Positions 1-8,528 of a stretch of DNA of 63,852 bases are shown here, piece by piece. Under the pieces are notes generated by a model that had not been told where the DNA came from, searched no databases, and saw only the letters and a list, made by a program, of their open reading frames with translations. The DNA lies in the NCBI GenBank assembly GCA_903921205.1, contig CAIXPF010000157.1, forward strand, positions 1 to 63,852. The letters run 5' to 3'. The stretch comes from an uncultured Acidimicrobiia bacterium. GTDB lineage: Bacteria; Actinomycetota; Acidimicrobiia; Acidimicrobiales; CAIXPF01. Every line of letters begins with the position of its first letter. Position 1 is the first letter of the stretch. The translations under genes and the position numbers were made by a program.

Positions 1-58
1 CCCGGCGGCAGGCCGGCCTGGCTGAGTACTCCGGCGGCGGTTCGCAGCCGGAGCCGGG

Positions 59-1336
59 TCAGAGCTGCAGGCTCGCCACGGCAGCGTCGACGGAGGCTGC
101 GAGCACGTCGACGAGCCGGTCGATCTCGGCCTCGGTGATGGTGAAGGGCGGGCCGAGCATGACGGCGTCCTGCACCGGGTCGCCCGATCCGGCCGGGTAC
201 ACCCACAGGTCACGGGCGAGCGCCTCGCGGACGACGGCCTGGGCGAGATGGGCCTCGGCGGGGAACCAGCGGTGGGGATTGCGTTCGGCGACCAGCTCGA
301 GGCCGAGCATCAGGCCCAGGCCCCGGACTTCCGACACGTGGGGATGGCCGGCGAAGCGGTCGCGCAGGCGGGTCTCGAGCACGCCGCCCATGCGGGCGCA
401 GCGGGCGACCAGATCTTCGTCCTGGAGGATCTCGAGCACCCGGTCGGAGATGGCACAGGCCGAGGAGTGGGCGCCGTAGGTGAAGAACATGAACGCCTGG
501 CCCTTGTCCGCCAGGGTCTGGGTCAATGCGGTGTGGGTGTAGACCCCGCCCATCGGGGCGTAGCCGCCGCTGAGCCCCTTGCCTCCGACCAGGATGTCGG
601 GAGTGACGCCCCAGTGCTCGATGCCGAAGTTGCGCCCGGTGCGACCGAAGCCGGTCATGACCTCGTCGATGATGAGCAGCACGCCGTACCGGCGGCAGAT
701 CTCGGCGATGCGCGGGAAGTAGTCGGGCGGTGGAACCAGGCAGCCGGCGGCTGCGCCGATGACCGGCTCGGCGATGAACGCCGCCACCGTCTCGGGGCCC
801 TGGGCCTCGATCATGGCCTCCAGGGCGTCGGGGTCGTCCCAGGCGACGTGGGGGAAGTCGAGCAGGAGCCGTTCGAAGCCGGCCCGCCGGCCGCGGTGCC
901 CGCCGGCCGACAGCCCGCCGATACCGACCCCGTGGTAGGACGGCCACCGCCCGATCACCTTGTAGCGGTCGGGCTCACCGCTGCACACCTGGTAGGCGTG
1001 GGCCAGCCTGATCGCCGCCTCGACCGACTCCGACCCGCCGGACACCAGCGCCACCCGGTCGAGGCCGGACGGCAGCCATGACCCGACCAGCCGGTCGACG
1101 AGAGCCTGGCGCGACGGGGTGTTCCACGGCGGGATCACGTAGTCGACCGTCGAGGTGGTGCGAGCCGCGACCTCGGCGATCTCGGGCCGGCCGTGTCCGA
1201 TGTTGGTCACGATCGCGCCACCGCCACCGTCGAGGATGCGACGCCCATCGGCGAGGATGAGCTCGGAGCCCTCGGTCGCCACGACGTAGGGCGTGGCCAC
1301 GCCCGGGACGAAGTTGTAGTCGGCGTTGCCTGCCAT
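59..1336 (-). CDS. Class III (PLP-dependent) aminotransferase
   Basis: A 425-residue fold-type I aminotransferase of the class III family (omega-transaminases, GABA and ornithine aminotransferases). The PLP-binding core is visible: the acidic IIDEVMTGFGRTG segment, where the Asp contacts the pyridine nitrogen, and the Schiff-base lysine in the GGKGLSGGY motif. The C-terminal small domain with EVRGLGLMLGLEL is complete. Amino donor and acceptor cannot be told from sequence; the VIPPWNTPS and TYGAHSSACA segments resemble beta-alanine/taurine-pyruvate-type enzymes. The ATG start is supported by a TAGCCT box 6 nt upstream (1343-1348), typical of leaderless starts in this window. It is divergent from the TetR gene, a likely regulator by position only. 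Confidence 0.93.
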   Translation of the reverse strand: MAGNADYNFVPGVATPYVVATEGSELILADGRRILDGGGGAIVTNIGHGRPEIAEVAARTTSTVDYVIPPWNTPSRQALVDRLVGSWLPSGLDRVALVSGGSESVEAAIRLAHAYQVCSGEPDRYKVIGRWPSYHGVGIGGLSAGGHRGRRAGFERLLLDFPHVAWDDPDALEAMIEAQGPETVAAFIAEPVIGAAAGCLVPPPDYFPRIAEICRRYGVLLIIDEVMTGFGRTGRNFGIEHWGVTPDILVGGKGLSGGYAPMGGVYTHTALTQTLADKGQAFMFFTYGAHSSACAISDRVLEILQDEDLVARCARMGGVLETRLRDRFAGHPHVSEVRGLGLMLGLELVAERNPHRWFPAEAHLAQAVVREALARDLWVYPAGSGDPVQDAVMLGPPFTITEAEIDRLVDVLAASVDAAVASLQL

Positions 1337-1395
1337 GGGAGGAGGCTAACCGCTCCGGTTCTCCACTGGAGAGGCTCCGGTGGGACAATGGGACG

Positions 1396-2091
1396 GTGAC
1401 CAAGGGGAGGACCAGAGCGAGCGGGCGCGCCAACGGCGCGAGCGAAGCGACGAGGGCCCGCATCATCGAGGCCACGCTGGCAACGATCCGCACCGACGGC
1501 ATGCTCGGTGCCAGCGCCCGGGCCATCGCTCGGGCCGGGAACTTCAACCAGGCGTCGATCTACTACCACTTCGGCTCGATCAACGAGGCGGTCATCGCCG
1601 GTCTCAAGCAGATGAGCGAGGAGCGCCTGGCCCGCTACGAACGCCGTCTCGCCGAGGTCACCTCGCTGTCCGCGCTGGTGGAGGTGGGCGCCGAGCTGCA
1701 CCAGGAGGACGTGGCGAGCGGCACCATCCACGTGCTGTCCCAGGTGATGGCGGCCGCCTCGGGCGACGAACTGTTCGCCAAGGAGATCGGGGAGATCTTC
1801 GAGGAGTGGATCGACGTGGTCCACCGGGCGCTGCAACGGGTGCTCGGTGCCTCGCCGGTGGCCGGCTTGCTGCCGCTGCGTGAGTTGGCTTCGGCGGTGA
1901 GCGCCCTGTTCCTGGGCATCGAGCTGTTGGGCGAGCTCGGCTCCTCGACGGGTCGCAACGAGTCGCTCTACACCGCCATCGCCGGTCTGGCCCGTCTGGT
2001 CGAGGCGGTGCTGCCCGCGGTCCCGGCCGTCCCGGCGATGCCGAGCGCCAACCCGATCACGGCATCCCAGATACGCTGCTCGTCAGGCTGA
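1396..2091 (+). CDS. TetR/AcrR family transcriptional regulator
   Basis: A 231-residue one-component repressor-type regulator. The N-terminal helix-turn-helix (about residues 18-65) reads ATRARIIEATLATIRTDGMLGASARAIARAGNFNQASIYYHFGS, the classic TetR pattern ending in YYHFGS. The rest is a helical ligand-binding domain, and the alanine/proline-rich tail is probably disordered. The start is GTG with GACAAT 6 nt upstream (1384-1389), consistent with a leaderless transcript. It is transcribed away from the class III aminotransferase across a 59-bp gap, so control of that gene or itself is plausible but inferred. Confidence 0.93.
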   Translation: MTKGRTRASGRANGASEATRARIIEATLATIRTDGMLGASARAIARAGNFNQASIYYHFGSINEAVIAGLKQMSEERLARYERRLAEVTSLSALVEVGAELHQEDVASGTIHVLSQVMAAASGDELFAKEIGEIFEEWIDVVHRALQRVLGASPVAGLLPLRELASAVSALFLGIELLGELGSSTGRNESLYTAIAGLARLVEAVLPAVPAVPAMPSANPITASQIRCSSG

Positions 2092-2171
2092 CCGTCCCCA
2101 GTGGTGGGGATTCGCCCACGCCGACGGCCCGAAACGCTCACCCCCGGCGCCAATGAGCCGACGAGTAGGGC

Positions 2172-2480
2172 ATGGGCGTGTGGGCCGATATGGGCGAGCC
2201 GGTGCTGCTGATCGCACGTGTGGCGATGGTGGTGCTGGTGGGCCTGCAGCTGCGCCGGGCCATCGGCCGGGCCCGGCGTGCCCGCGAGGAGAGCCGCCGT
2301 CGTACCGCCGAGCACGGCCGCAGCCGGGTCGGTGATCGCACCATCGTGTCGCTCTACAACGACGCGTTGCTGCTGGGCTGGCCGGCCGACGAGCGCGCCA
2401 CGTTCGACGAGGTGGCCCGGCGAGCCGGTTCCTCGGTCGAGCACGTCCGGACCGTGGTCGACACCCACCGGGCGGCCTGA
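2172..2480 (+). CDS. Small single-pass membrane protein, unknown function
   Basis: About 102 residues. One hydrophobic helix near the N-terminus (PVLLIARVAMVVLVGLQL) is followed by an Arg-rich stretch and a soluble C-terminal segment (TFDEVARRAGSSVEHVRTVVDTH) that looks like a small helix-turn-helix-like bundle. I do not recognise a family. The start is uncertain: ATG 2172, GTG 2178 (TAGGGC box 6 nt upstream) or ATG 2190 are all possible; 2178 best fits the leaderless spacing seen in neighbours. Confidence 0.6.
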   Translation: MGVWADMGEPVLLIARVAMVVLVGLQLRRAIGRARRAREESRRRTAEHGRSRVGDRTIVSLYNDALLLGWPADERATFDEVARRAGSSVEHVRTVVDTHRAA

Positions 2481-2510
2481 CCGCCCGACCCGAAGGTGCG
2501 GTGAGGCCGG

Positions 2511-3410
2511 TCAGCGGGTCTGCATAGGCAGCAGCTCCGCCGCCAGCTCCTCGAGCTCCCGGGTCCAGTCGTCGGGTTCGGTCACGGGGATCAGCACGAA
2601 CTTCGAGGCACCGACGTCGATGAAGTCGAGCAGCTTCTGGCGGATGGCGGCGATCCCGCTCGGCACGATGTCGCTCGGATCGAGGTCGGGGCGCCGGGCC
2701 TTCATGGCTGCGGCGTAGCCGTCGGGCAGCTCCGCCGTGGCGTAGGGGATCAGCACCCCGTAGTGCTCGGGGTCGATCTCGCGGTCGTGCTCGGCTGCGG
2801 TCTGCTTGACCAGCGCCATGCCCTCGGCCATGTCTGCCGGGGTGGTGAACGACGGCAGCCAGCCATCGGCGAGGCGACCGACCCGGCGCAGCTCCGACGG
2901 CGCAGCTCCGCCGAGCCACACGTCGGGCGGGCTCTGGATGGGCCGCGGCAGCACCCGGATGTCCTCGAAGTCGTAGAACCGGCCGTGATGGGTGACGGAC
3001 TCCTCCGTCCACAGGCGGCGCAGCAGGGGCAGGGCCTCGTCGAAGATCGGCGCCCGTTCCTTGCGCTGGACCGAGAACGCCCCCCACTCGGCGAGGTTCG
3101 GCGCCCCGAGGCCGAATGCCGGCAGCATCCGCCCGTTGGAGAGCCGGTCGAGCGACGCCAGCTGTTTGGCCACGAGAACCGGGTTGCGGCCCGGCAGCAC
3201 CATCACCGACATGCCGAACTTCAGCTTGCGGGTCCGCCCGGCGCAGAACGCCATGGCGACCACCGGATCGGACGAGTGGCCGGAGATCCGCTCCGAAACC
3301 CACAGCGAGTCGAAGCGGAGCCGCTCGAGCTCGTCGACGAAGTGGCCGTAGCGCTCCTCGTCGTTGGTGAGGCTGTTCACCCCGAGGCCGTATCCGATAC
3401 GAATCTTCAT
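2511..3410 (-). CDS. LLM-class F420-dependent oxidoreductase
   Basis: A 299-residue TIM-barrel flavin/F420 enzyme of the luciferase-like monooxygenase superfamily. The N-terminal strand IRIGYGLG, the FDSLWVSERI segment, the characteristic RTRKLKFGMSVMVLPGRNPVLVAKQLASLDRLSNGRMLPAFGLG stretch and the GGAAPSELRRVGRLADGW motif are all typical of actinobacterial F420-dependent members. The substrate is unknown. It is divergent from the SDR gene over a 52-bp gap. Confidence 0.9.
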   Translation of the reverse strand: MKIRIGYGLGVNSLTNDEERYGHFVDELERLRFDSLWVSERISGHSSDPVVAMAFCAGRTRKLKFGMSVMVLPGRNPVLVAKQLASLDRLSNGRMLPAFGLGAPNLAEWGAFSVQRKERAPIFDEALPLLRRLWTEESVTHHGRFYDFEDIRVLPRPIQSPPDVWLGGAAPSELRRVGRLADGWLPSFTTPADMAEGMALVKQTAAEHDREIDPEHYGVLIPYATAELPDGYAAAMKARRPDLDPSDIVPSGIAAIRQKLLDFIDVGASKFVLIPVTEPDDWTRELEELAAELLPMQTR

Positions 3411-3462
3411 CCGCGACCACCCTCGTCGACCTCAGTGCCGTGCGCAACCTACCATCGGCCCC

Positions 3463-4239
3463 GTGAGCGACATCGACGTGACCTCCCTGTGGGACATCAA
3501 GGGCCGAGTGGCCATCGTGACCGGTGCCAGCAGCGGCATCGGCGACCGGTTCGTGCGGGTTCTCGCCGCGGCCGGGGCGCAGGTGGTGGCGGCGGCCCGC
3601 CGGCTCGACCGGCTCGAGGCGCTGGCAGCGGAGGTGCCCGGTGTGGTGCCGGTGGCCTGCGACGTCAGCGACGACGAGGCCTGCCGGGCGCTGGTGCAGA
3701 CCGCCATCGACCGCTTCGGGCGCATCGACGTGCTGGTCAACAACGCCGGGCTGTCCGACGCCCCGTGGAAGGCCGAGGAGGAACCCTTCGACGCCTACCG
3801 CGAGGTCATCGAGGTCAACCTCAACGCCTGTTTCGTGCTGGCGGCGCTGGTGGCCCCGACGATGCTGGCGGCGGGCAAGGGCTCGGTCATCAACATCGGC
3901 TCGGCCCACTCCTTCACCGGCTCGGCGCCGAACACCCAGGCGGCCTACGTGATCTCCAAGCACGGGGTGGTGGGCCTGACCCGGGAGCTCGGCCTGCAGT
4001 GGGCCAAGCGCGGGGTACGGGTCAACGCCATCTGCCCCGGTTACTTCGAGACCGAGCTGACCTCGGAGATGTTCGAGGAGGACAGCTCGGGCATCGCTTG
4101 GATCACCCGCAACACCCCGATGCGGCGTGCCGGGGAGCTGCCGGAGCTCGACGGCGCCCTGCTGTTCCTGGCGTCGGACGCCTCGAGCTTCGTCACCGCC
4201 CAGACGCTGGTGGTGGACGGAGGTTGGACCGCTCGCTGA
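3463..4239 (+). CDS. SDR-family NAD(P)-dependent oxidoreductase
   Basis: A classical short-chain dehydrogenase of 258 residues. The Rossmann motif TGASSGIG, NNAG, catalytic Ser (INIGSAHS region), YxxxK (YVISKHG) and the PGYFETELT segment after beta-6 are all present, so the enzyme looks active. The GTG start at 3463 is preferred because TACCAT lies 7 nt upstream (3450-3455) and the family N-terminus begins here; longer in-frame extensions would overlap the divergent LLM gene. Substrate unknown; similar proteins act on 3-oxoacyl or secondary alcohol substrates. Confidence 0.93.
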   Translation: MSDIDVTSLWDIKGRVAIVTGASSGIGDRFVRVLAAAGAQVVAAARRLDRLEALAAEVPGVVPVACDVSDDEACRALVQTAIDRFGRIDVLVNNAGLSDAPWKAEEEPFDAYREVIEVNLNACFVLAALVAPTMLAAGKGSVINIGSAHSFTGSAPNTQAAYVISKHGVVGLTRELGLQWAKRGVRVNAICPGYFETELTSEMFEEDSSGIAWITRNTPMRRAGELPELDGALLFLASDASSFVTAQTLVVDGGWTAR

Positions 4240-4276
4240 GCGGGGCGAGCCCATTTCGGCGGCGTCGGGGCTGGGG

Positions 4277-6025
4277 TCAGCGGACGGTCAGCCGGTGGCG
4301 GACCACGCTGTGGCGGGTGCCGTTCACCCCTTCGGCGCCGATGCGGGCGTCGATCCGGACGGTGACGAAGCCCGAACCAGGGGTTCCGCAGCGCAGCTCC
4401 AGCTCGCCGGCCGGGGCGTGGCGAACCCAGTCGCCCGGGTGGGCGTCGAGGAGCGAAGGCGGTTCCGCCTCAAGACGCACCCGCAGCGGTGCCGCAGCGG
4501 TGCGGTCCAGCTGGTAGGGGCCGAGGTCGATGGTGAAGCCGAGCGCGAGCTGGCCACCGGTCGTGCCGTCGAGCCGTGGTCCCCAGGACGGGGGCGTCTC
4601 GACGGCGGGCAGGGCGACGGTGGTGAAGCTCAGTGGGGTCACCGAACCGGTCCCGGGGTCGACCAGGCAGATGCGGTGCTGGGCCCGGTCTGCCACCAGG
4701 AGTCGCCCGTCGGGCAGGACGTCGAGGCCGGACGGCTCGAGCAGGCCCTCGACCGGCAGGGTCTCGAGCCGGTTGTCGCGCCAGCGGCGCAGCCGGTGGT
4801 TGTAGGTGTCCGCCACGTAGAGGGAGGTGCCGTCGAGCCCGGCGACCACGCCCTCGGGGTGCTGCATGCGGGCGGTCGACGTCCGTCCGTCGCGCAGGCC
4901 CCAGTCGAACAGCCCGATGCCGGCGAGGGTGCCGACCCGGCCCCGGTTCTGCAGCAGCCGCAGCGCCGAGGACTCTGCGTCGACGAAGGCCACTGCGCCG
5001 GCCAGCCTGGTCAGACCCGAGGGTTGGGCCAACTCGGCGTCGCCGGCGGGGCCGTCGACGAGGCCCTCGTAACGGTCACCGGCGATGACCGCCGGCGATG
5101 AGCCGTCGGCCGGGATCCGCCACAGGCGCTGCCCGGCCGATTCGGCCACCACGAAGGACCGGTCGACGTCGGCGATGATGTCCGCCGGTGCGGCCAGCCC
5201 GGATGCGATCACCTCGTCGGGGCGTACCCGCAGACGCAGGATGCCCGCAGGGTCGGGCTCGACCACCTCGTCATGGCCGGGCCGGCCGGCGAGGTCCACG
5301 AGGACCACCCGGTCGTGGCCGGTGTCGCACACCACGAGGTCTGCGCCGTACAGCCGCACCCCCTGAGGGCGTGACAGCCCGGTCAGCAGGTGGGTGATGC
5401 GTGCCTGGTGCTCGCCGACGAGGTCGGCCACCACCACCCGGTCGTTGCCGGTGTCGGCGATGGCGATCCGGCCGCGCCGGTTGGTTGCGACCTTCGCCGG
5501 GAAGGCGAGCCCGCCGGGCGGTCGGGCCAGGGTGATGGCCGGGGGACGGAAGGCGAGCCGGTGTCGCTGCACGTGGGTGGTCTCGCGGTGCAGCTCCACC
5601 TGCTCCTGGACGATCCGGTGCAGCAGCGGGCCGTTTCCGTCCCCCGTGATGGCGCCGATCACCTCGCTGCGGGGATTGACGACGACCACGGTCGGCCAGC
5701 CCCGCACCCCGTACTGCTGCCAGGTGACGAGGTCGGGATCGTCGAGCACCGGGTGGTCGATCCCCAGGCGGGTGACGGCGTCGACGACGACGTCGTGGTG
5801 ACCGGTGTAGGGGAACTTGGGCGAGTGCACCGAGATCGCCACGACCTCGTCGGGGAAGCGACGTTGCAGGTCGCGCAGCTCGTCCATCACCCGGAGGCAC
5901 TTGGCGCACGACAGCGACCAGAAGTGCAGCAGGACGACCTTGCCGCGCAGCGCTCGCAGCGACAGCTCACCCCCGGCGCCGATCCAGCCTCCGTGGCCGA
6001 TCAGCTCCGGGGCGGGGACGATCAT
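4277..6025 (-). CDS. Thioredoxin-domain plus NHL-repeat protein (NHLRC2-like)
   Basis: About 582 residues. The N-terminal ~140 residues are a TlpA/thioredoxin-like fold with a CxxC redox pair in WSLSCAKCLRV and the cis-Pro region GVRGWPTVVVV. Next comes a six-bladed NHL beta-propeller with repeated motifs such as IAIADTGNDRVVVADL, LVVCDTGHDRVVLVD and LYVADTYNHRLRRW, then a C-terminal beta-rich domain of ~100 residues. This order matches the NHLRC2 family. There is no signal peptide, so it is probably cytoplasmic. The ATG at 6025 is chosen because upstream in-frame sequence lacks domain character and overlaps the HisI-like gene. It lies 37 bp downstream of that gene and is probably co-transcribed with it. 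Confidence 0.88.
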   Translation of the reverse strand: MIVPAPELIGHGGWIGAGGELSLRALRGKVVLLHFWSLSCAKCLRVMDELRDLQRRFPDEVVAISVHSPKFPYTGHHDVVVDAVTRLGIDHPVLDDPDLVTWQQYGVRGWPTVVVVNPRSEVIGAITGDGNGPLLHRIVQEQVELHRETTHVQRHRLAFRPPAITLARPPGGLAFPAKVATNRRGRIAIADTGNDRVVVADLVGEHQARITHLLTGLSRPQGVRLYGADLVVCDTGHDRVVLVDLAGRPGHDEVVEPDPAGILRLRVRPDEVIASGLAAPADIIADVDRSFVVAESAGQRLWRIPADGSSPAVIAGDRYEGLVDGPAGDAELAQPSGLTRLAGAVAFVDAESSALRLLQNRGRVGTLAGIGLFDWGLRDGRTSTARMQHPEGVVAGLDGTSLYVADTYNHRLRRWRDNRLETLPVEGLLEPSGLDVLPDGRLLVADRAQHRICLVDPGTGSVTPLSFTTVALPAVETPPSWGPRLDGTTGGQLALGFTIDLGPYQLDRTAAAPLRVRLEAEPPSLLDAHPGDWVRHAPAGELELRCGTPGSGFVTVRIDARIGAEGVNGTRHSVVRHRLTVR

Positions 6026-6062
6026 GGTCGGAGGGACGGTCCGGGAGGTCCGGGAGATCCGC

Positions 6063-6470
6063 TCAGGCCCACTGCAGCGTCGAAGGGTCCTCGACGAGCC
6101 GGTAGTAGCAGGTGTTGCGGGCCTCACCGCTCGCCTGGTCCTGGGTGTGGCACACCCCGCCGGTGCGTGGCCGGACCCGGTACAACAGAGAGTTCTGCTC
6201 GCAGTTGACCCGGACGTCGACCAGGTCGAGGGTGTCGCCCGAGGTGGCGCCCTTGTGCCACAGCTCGTTGCGTGAGGTCGACCACAGCACGGCGCTGCGG
6301 CGGGCGAACGTCTCGCGTACGGCGAGCTCGTTGGCGTAGCCGATGAACAGCACGTCTCCACTGTCGGCGTTCTGCAGCACGACCGGTACGACGGATGCCC
6401 CGGTCGCGGCGATCTTGGCCATCTTGTCGAAATCCAGGGCGAGGGCCAGGCCCTCTTCGAGCTCGTTCAC
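6063..6470 (-). CDS. Phosphoribosyl-AMP cyclohydrolase (HisI) homologue with altered metal site
   Basis: A 135-residue HisI-fold protein. The SRNELWHKGATSGD segment corresponds to the HisI signature SRxxLWxKGxTSG. The conserved Cys residues (C90, C107 in CHT, C121) that bind zinc in HisI are kept. The canonical Mg-binding D-C-D-x-D triad is N89-C90-E91-Q92-N93, and the CHxGxxSCF loop is extended (CHT to C121). It may be a HisI paralogue with another substrate or metal rather than the histidine-pathway enzyme; no other his genes are nearby. The GTG start at 6470 has TAGCGT 8 nt upstream (6479-6484), and an 18-bp palindrome sits just behind that box. Confidence 0.8.
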   Translation of the reverse strand: MNELEEGLALALDFDKMAKIAATGASVVPVVLQNADSGDVLFIGYANELAVRETFARRSAVLWSTSRNELWHKGATSGDTLDLVDVRVNCEQNSLLYRVRPRTGGVCHTQDQASGEARNTCYYRLVEDPSTLQWA

Positions 6471-6485
6471 GCTGCGACACGCTAC

Positions 6486-6503
6486 CGAATCGATGTCGAT
6501 TCG
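6486..6503. promoter_or_regulatory. 18-bp perfect palindrome behind the HisI-like promoter
   Basis: CGAATCGA-TG-TCGATTCG is an uninterrupted inverted repeat (8-bp arms) located 2 bp upstream of the TAGCGT box of the HisI-like gene, that is, across the region RNA polymerase would contact. It is a plausible operator. Closely related sequences occur at 19412-19430 and 34969-34987. Confidence 0.5.
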
Positions 6504-6627
6504 CCGCGTAGGGGAAATCGGTCACCGAAGTAGGGGCTTTGGCCTAGTTACGAGGCGTGGTCGTCGGCCTACTTTTCGTATTGGGCGTGGTGTTCAGGGT
6601 CACCGCGTAACCGAAGGGACAGAACAC

Positions 6628-6798
6628 ATGAGCGATCGCATCACCACCGTCGACCACTGGACCATCGCCGTTCCCACCGTGCAGCGGCTGTGGCCGCTGA
6701 TCGACGTCTACGGCCGCATCGAGCGGGCGCTGGGCCAGGCGACCACCCAGGTCGCCGGCGACACCCGGACGCTCGTGGCGAGCAGCAGCGTCGCCTGA
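6628..6798 (+). CDS. Small hypothetical protein (56 aa)
   Basis: An ATG with a modest purine-rich ribosome site (GAAGGGA, about 9 nt upstream) opens a 56-residue frame, MSDRITTVDHWTIAVPTVQ onward, ending just before fumA. It has no membrane helix and no motif I recognise; predicted to be a short amphipathic helix with a Ser/Ala tail. It occupies an otherwise empty 400-bp gap between the divergent HisI-like gene and fumA. Moderate confidence that it is translated. Confidence 0.5.
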   Translation: MSDRITTVDHWTIAVPTVQRLWPLIDVYGRIERALGQATTQVAGDTRTLVASSSVA

Positions 6799-6871
6799 CC
6801 CGGCGGAGGCCGGCGACCGCTCCCGCCCTCCTGGTCTGACGACTCGTCGACCACGGCGGTAGCGTCATCTC

Positions 6872-8509
6872 ATGGCCGCGTTCGAGTACCAAGACATCCT
6901 GCCGCTGGGCGCCGACGACACCCCGTACCGGTTGCTCACCACCGAAGGGGTTTCCACCTTCGAGGCGGCCGGGCACACGTTCCTGCGGGTCGAGCCCGAG
7001 GCGATCACCCGGCTGACCACCGAGGCGATGAAGGACATCGCCCACCTGTTGCGCCCCGGTCACCTCTCGTCGCTGTCGAAGATCCTCGACGATCCCGAGG
7101 CGTCCGACAACGACCGCTTCGTGGCCATGGAGTTGCTGAAGAACGCCTGCATCGCCGCAGGTGGCGTGCTGCCCTCCTGCCAGGACACCGGCACCGCCAT
7201 CGTGAAGGGCAAGAAGGGCCAGTTCGTCTTCACCGGCGGTGGCGACGAGGCTGCCATCGCCCGTGGGGTGTTCGACACCTACCTCACCGCCAACCTGCGC
7301 TACAGCCAGATGGCCGCCCTCGACATGTACGAGGAGAAGAACACCGGCACCAACCTCCCGGCCGAGATCGACATCTCCGCCGTGGACGGCAGCGCCTACA
7401 AGTTCCTGTTCATGGCCAAGGGTGGCGGTTCGGCCAACAAGAGCTACCTCTACCAGGAGACCAAGGCCCTGCTGACGCCGGGCCGCCTGGTGACCTGGAT
7501 CGACGAGAAGATCCGCACCCTGGGCACCGCCGCCTGCCCGCCGTACCACCTGGCCATCGTCATCGGCGGCACCTCGGCGGAGTACGCGCTGAAGACGGCC
7601 AAGCTCGCTTCCGCCCGGTACCTCGACTCGCTGCCCACCTCCGGCAACGACCTCGGCCGGGGGTTCCGTGACCTCGAGCTCGAGGCCGAGGTGCTCAAGG
7701 TCTCCCAGCAGACCGGGATCGGCGCCCAGTTCGGCGGCAAGTACTTCTGCCACGACGTGCGGATCATCCGTCTGCCCCGCCACGGTGCGTCCTGCCCGGT
7801 GGCCATCGCCGTGAGCTGCTCGGCCGACCGTCAGGCGCTCGGCAAGATCACCGCCGACGGGGTGTTCCTCGAGCAGCTCGAGACCGACCCGGCCAAGTAC
7901 CTGCCCGACACCACCCACGACGATCTCGGGGGCGAGGTGGTCCAGATCGACCTGACCCGGCCGATGAGCGAGATCCGACAGGAGCTGTCGAAGTACCCGA
8001 TCCGCACCCGGGTGTCGCTCACCGGCCCGATGGTGGTGGCCCGCGACATCGCCCACGCCAAGATCAAGGAGCGCCTCGACCGCGGCGAGGGCATGCCCGA
8101 ATACCTGCGGGACATGTGCGTCTACTACGCCGGCCCGGCCAAGACCCCTGCCGGGTACGCCTCGGGTTCGTTCGGGCCGACCACGGCAGGCCGGATGGAC
8201 TCCTACGTCGACGAGTTCCAGGCCGCCGGTGGCAGCTTCGTGATGCTGGCCAAGGGCAACCGCTCCAAGGCGGTCACCGACGCCTGCAAGACCCACGGCG
8301 GGTTCTACCTCGGCTCGATCGGCGGCCCGGCCGCCAAGCTGGCCCAGGACTGCATCCGCAAGGTCGAGGTGCTCGAGTACCCCGAGCTCGGCATGGAGGC
8401 GGTGTGGCGGATCGAGGTCGAGGACTTCCCGGCGTTCATCGTGGTGGACGACAAGGGCAACGACTTCTTCGAGGCCGTCAACCAGGCCTCGCCGGTCCGG
8501 TTGCGCTGA
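6872..8509 (+). CDS. fumA: Class I fumarate hydratase (Fe-S dependent)
   Basis: A 545-residue single-chain class I fumarase: reversible hydration of fumarate to L-malate in the TCA cycle, using an oxygen-sensitive [4Fe-4S] cluster. N-terminal alpha region (to ~residue 290) carries [14 protein letters not shown] with a cluster Cys; others are in [16 protein letters not shown] and [20 protein letters not shown]. The C-terminal beta region has [20 protein letters not shown] and [26 protein letters not shown]. The length is normal for FumA/FumB-type enzymes. A TAGCGT box 6 nt before the ATG (6860-6865) suggests leaderless translation. A non-homologous class II fumarase lies 1.5 kb downstream. Confidence 0.96.
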   Translation: MAAFEYQDILPLGADDTPYRLLTTEGVSTFEAAGHTFLRVEPEAITRLTTEAMKDIAHLLRPGHLSSLSKILDDPEASDNDRFVAMELLKNACIAAGGVLPSCQDTGTAIVKGKKGQFVFTGGGDEAAIARGVFDTYLTANLRYSQMAALDMYEEKNTGTNLPAEIDISAVDGSAYKFLFMAKGGGSANKSYLYQETKALLTPGRLVTWIDEKIRTLGTAACPPYHLAIVIGGTSAEYALKTAKLASARYLDSLPTSGNDLGRGFRDLELEAEVLKVSQQTGIGAQFGGKYFCHDVRIIRLPRHGASCPVAIAVSCSADRQALGKITADGVFLEQLETDPAKYLPDTTHDDLGGEVVQIDLTRPMSEIRQELSKYPIRTRVSLTGPMVVARDIAHAKIKERLDRGEGMPEYLRDMCVYYAGPAKTPAGYASGSFGPTTAGRMDSYVDEFQAAGGSFVMLAKGNRSKAVTDACKTHGGFYLGSIGGPAAKLAQDCIRKVEVLEYPELGMEAVWRIEVEDFPAFIVVDDKGNDFFEAVNQASPVRLR

Positions 8510-8528
8510 GCTCCCGACACCGCCGCCG

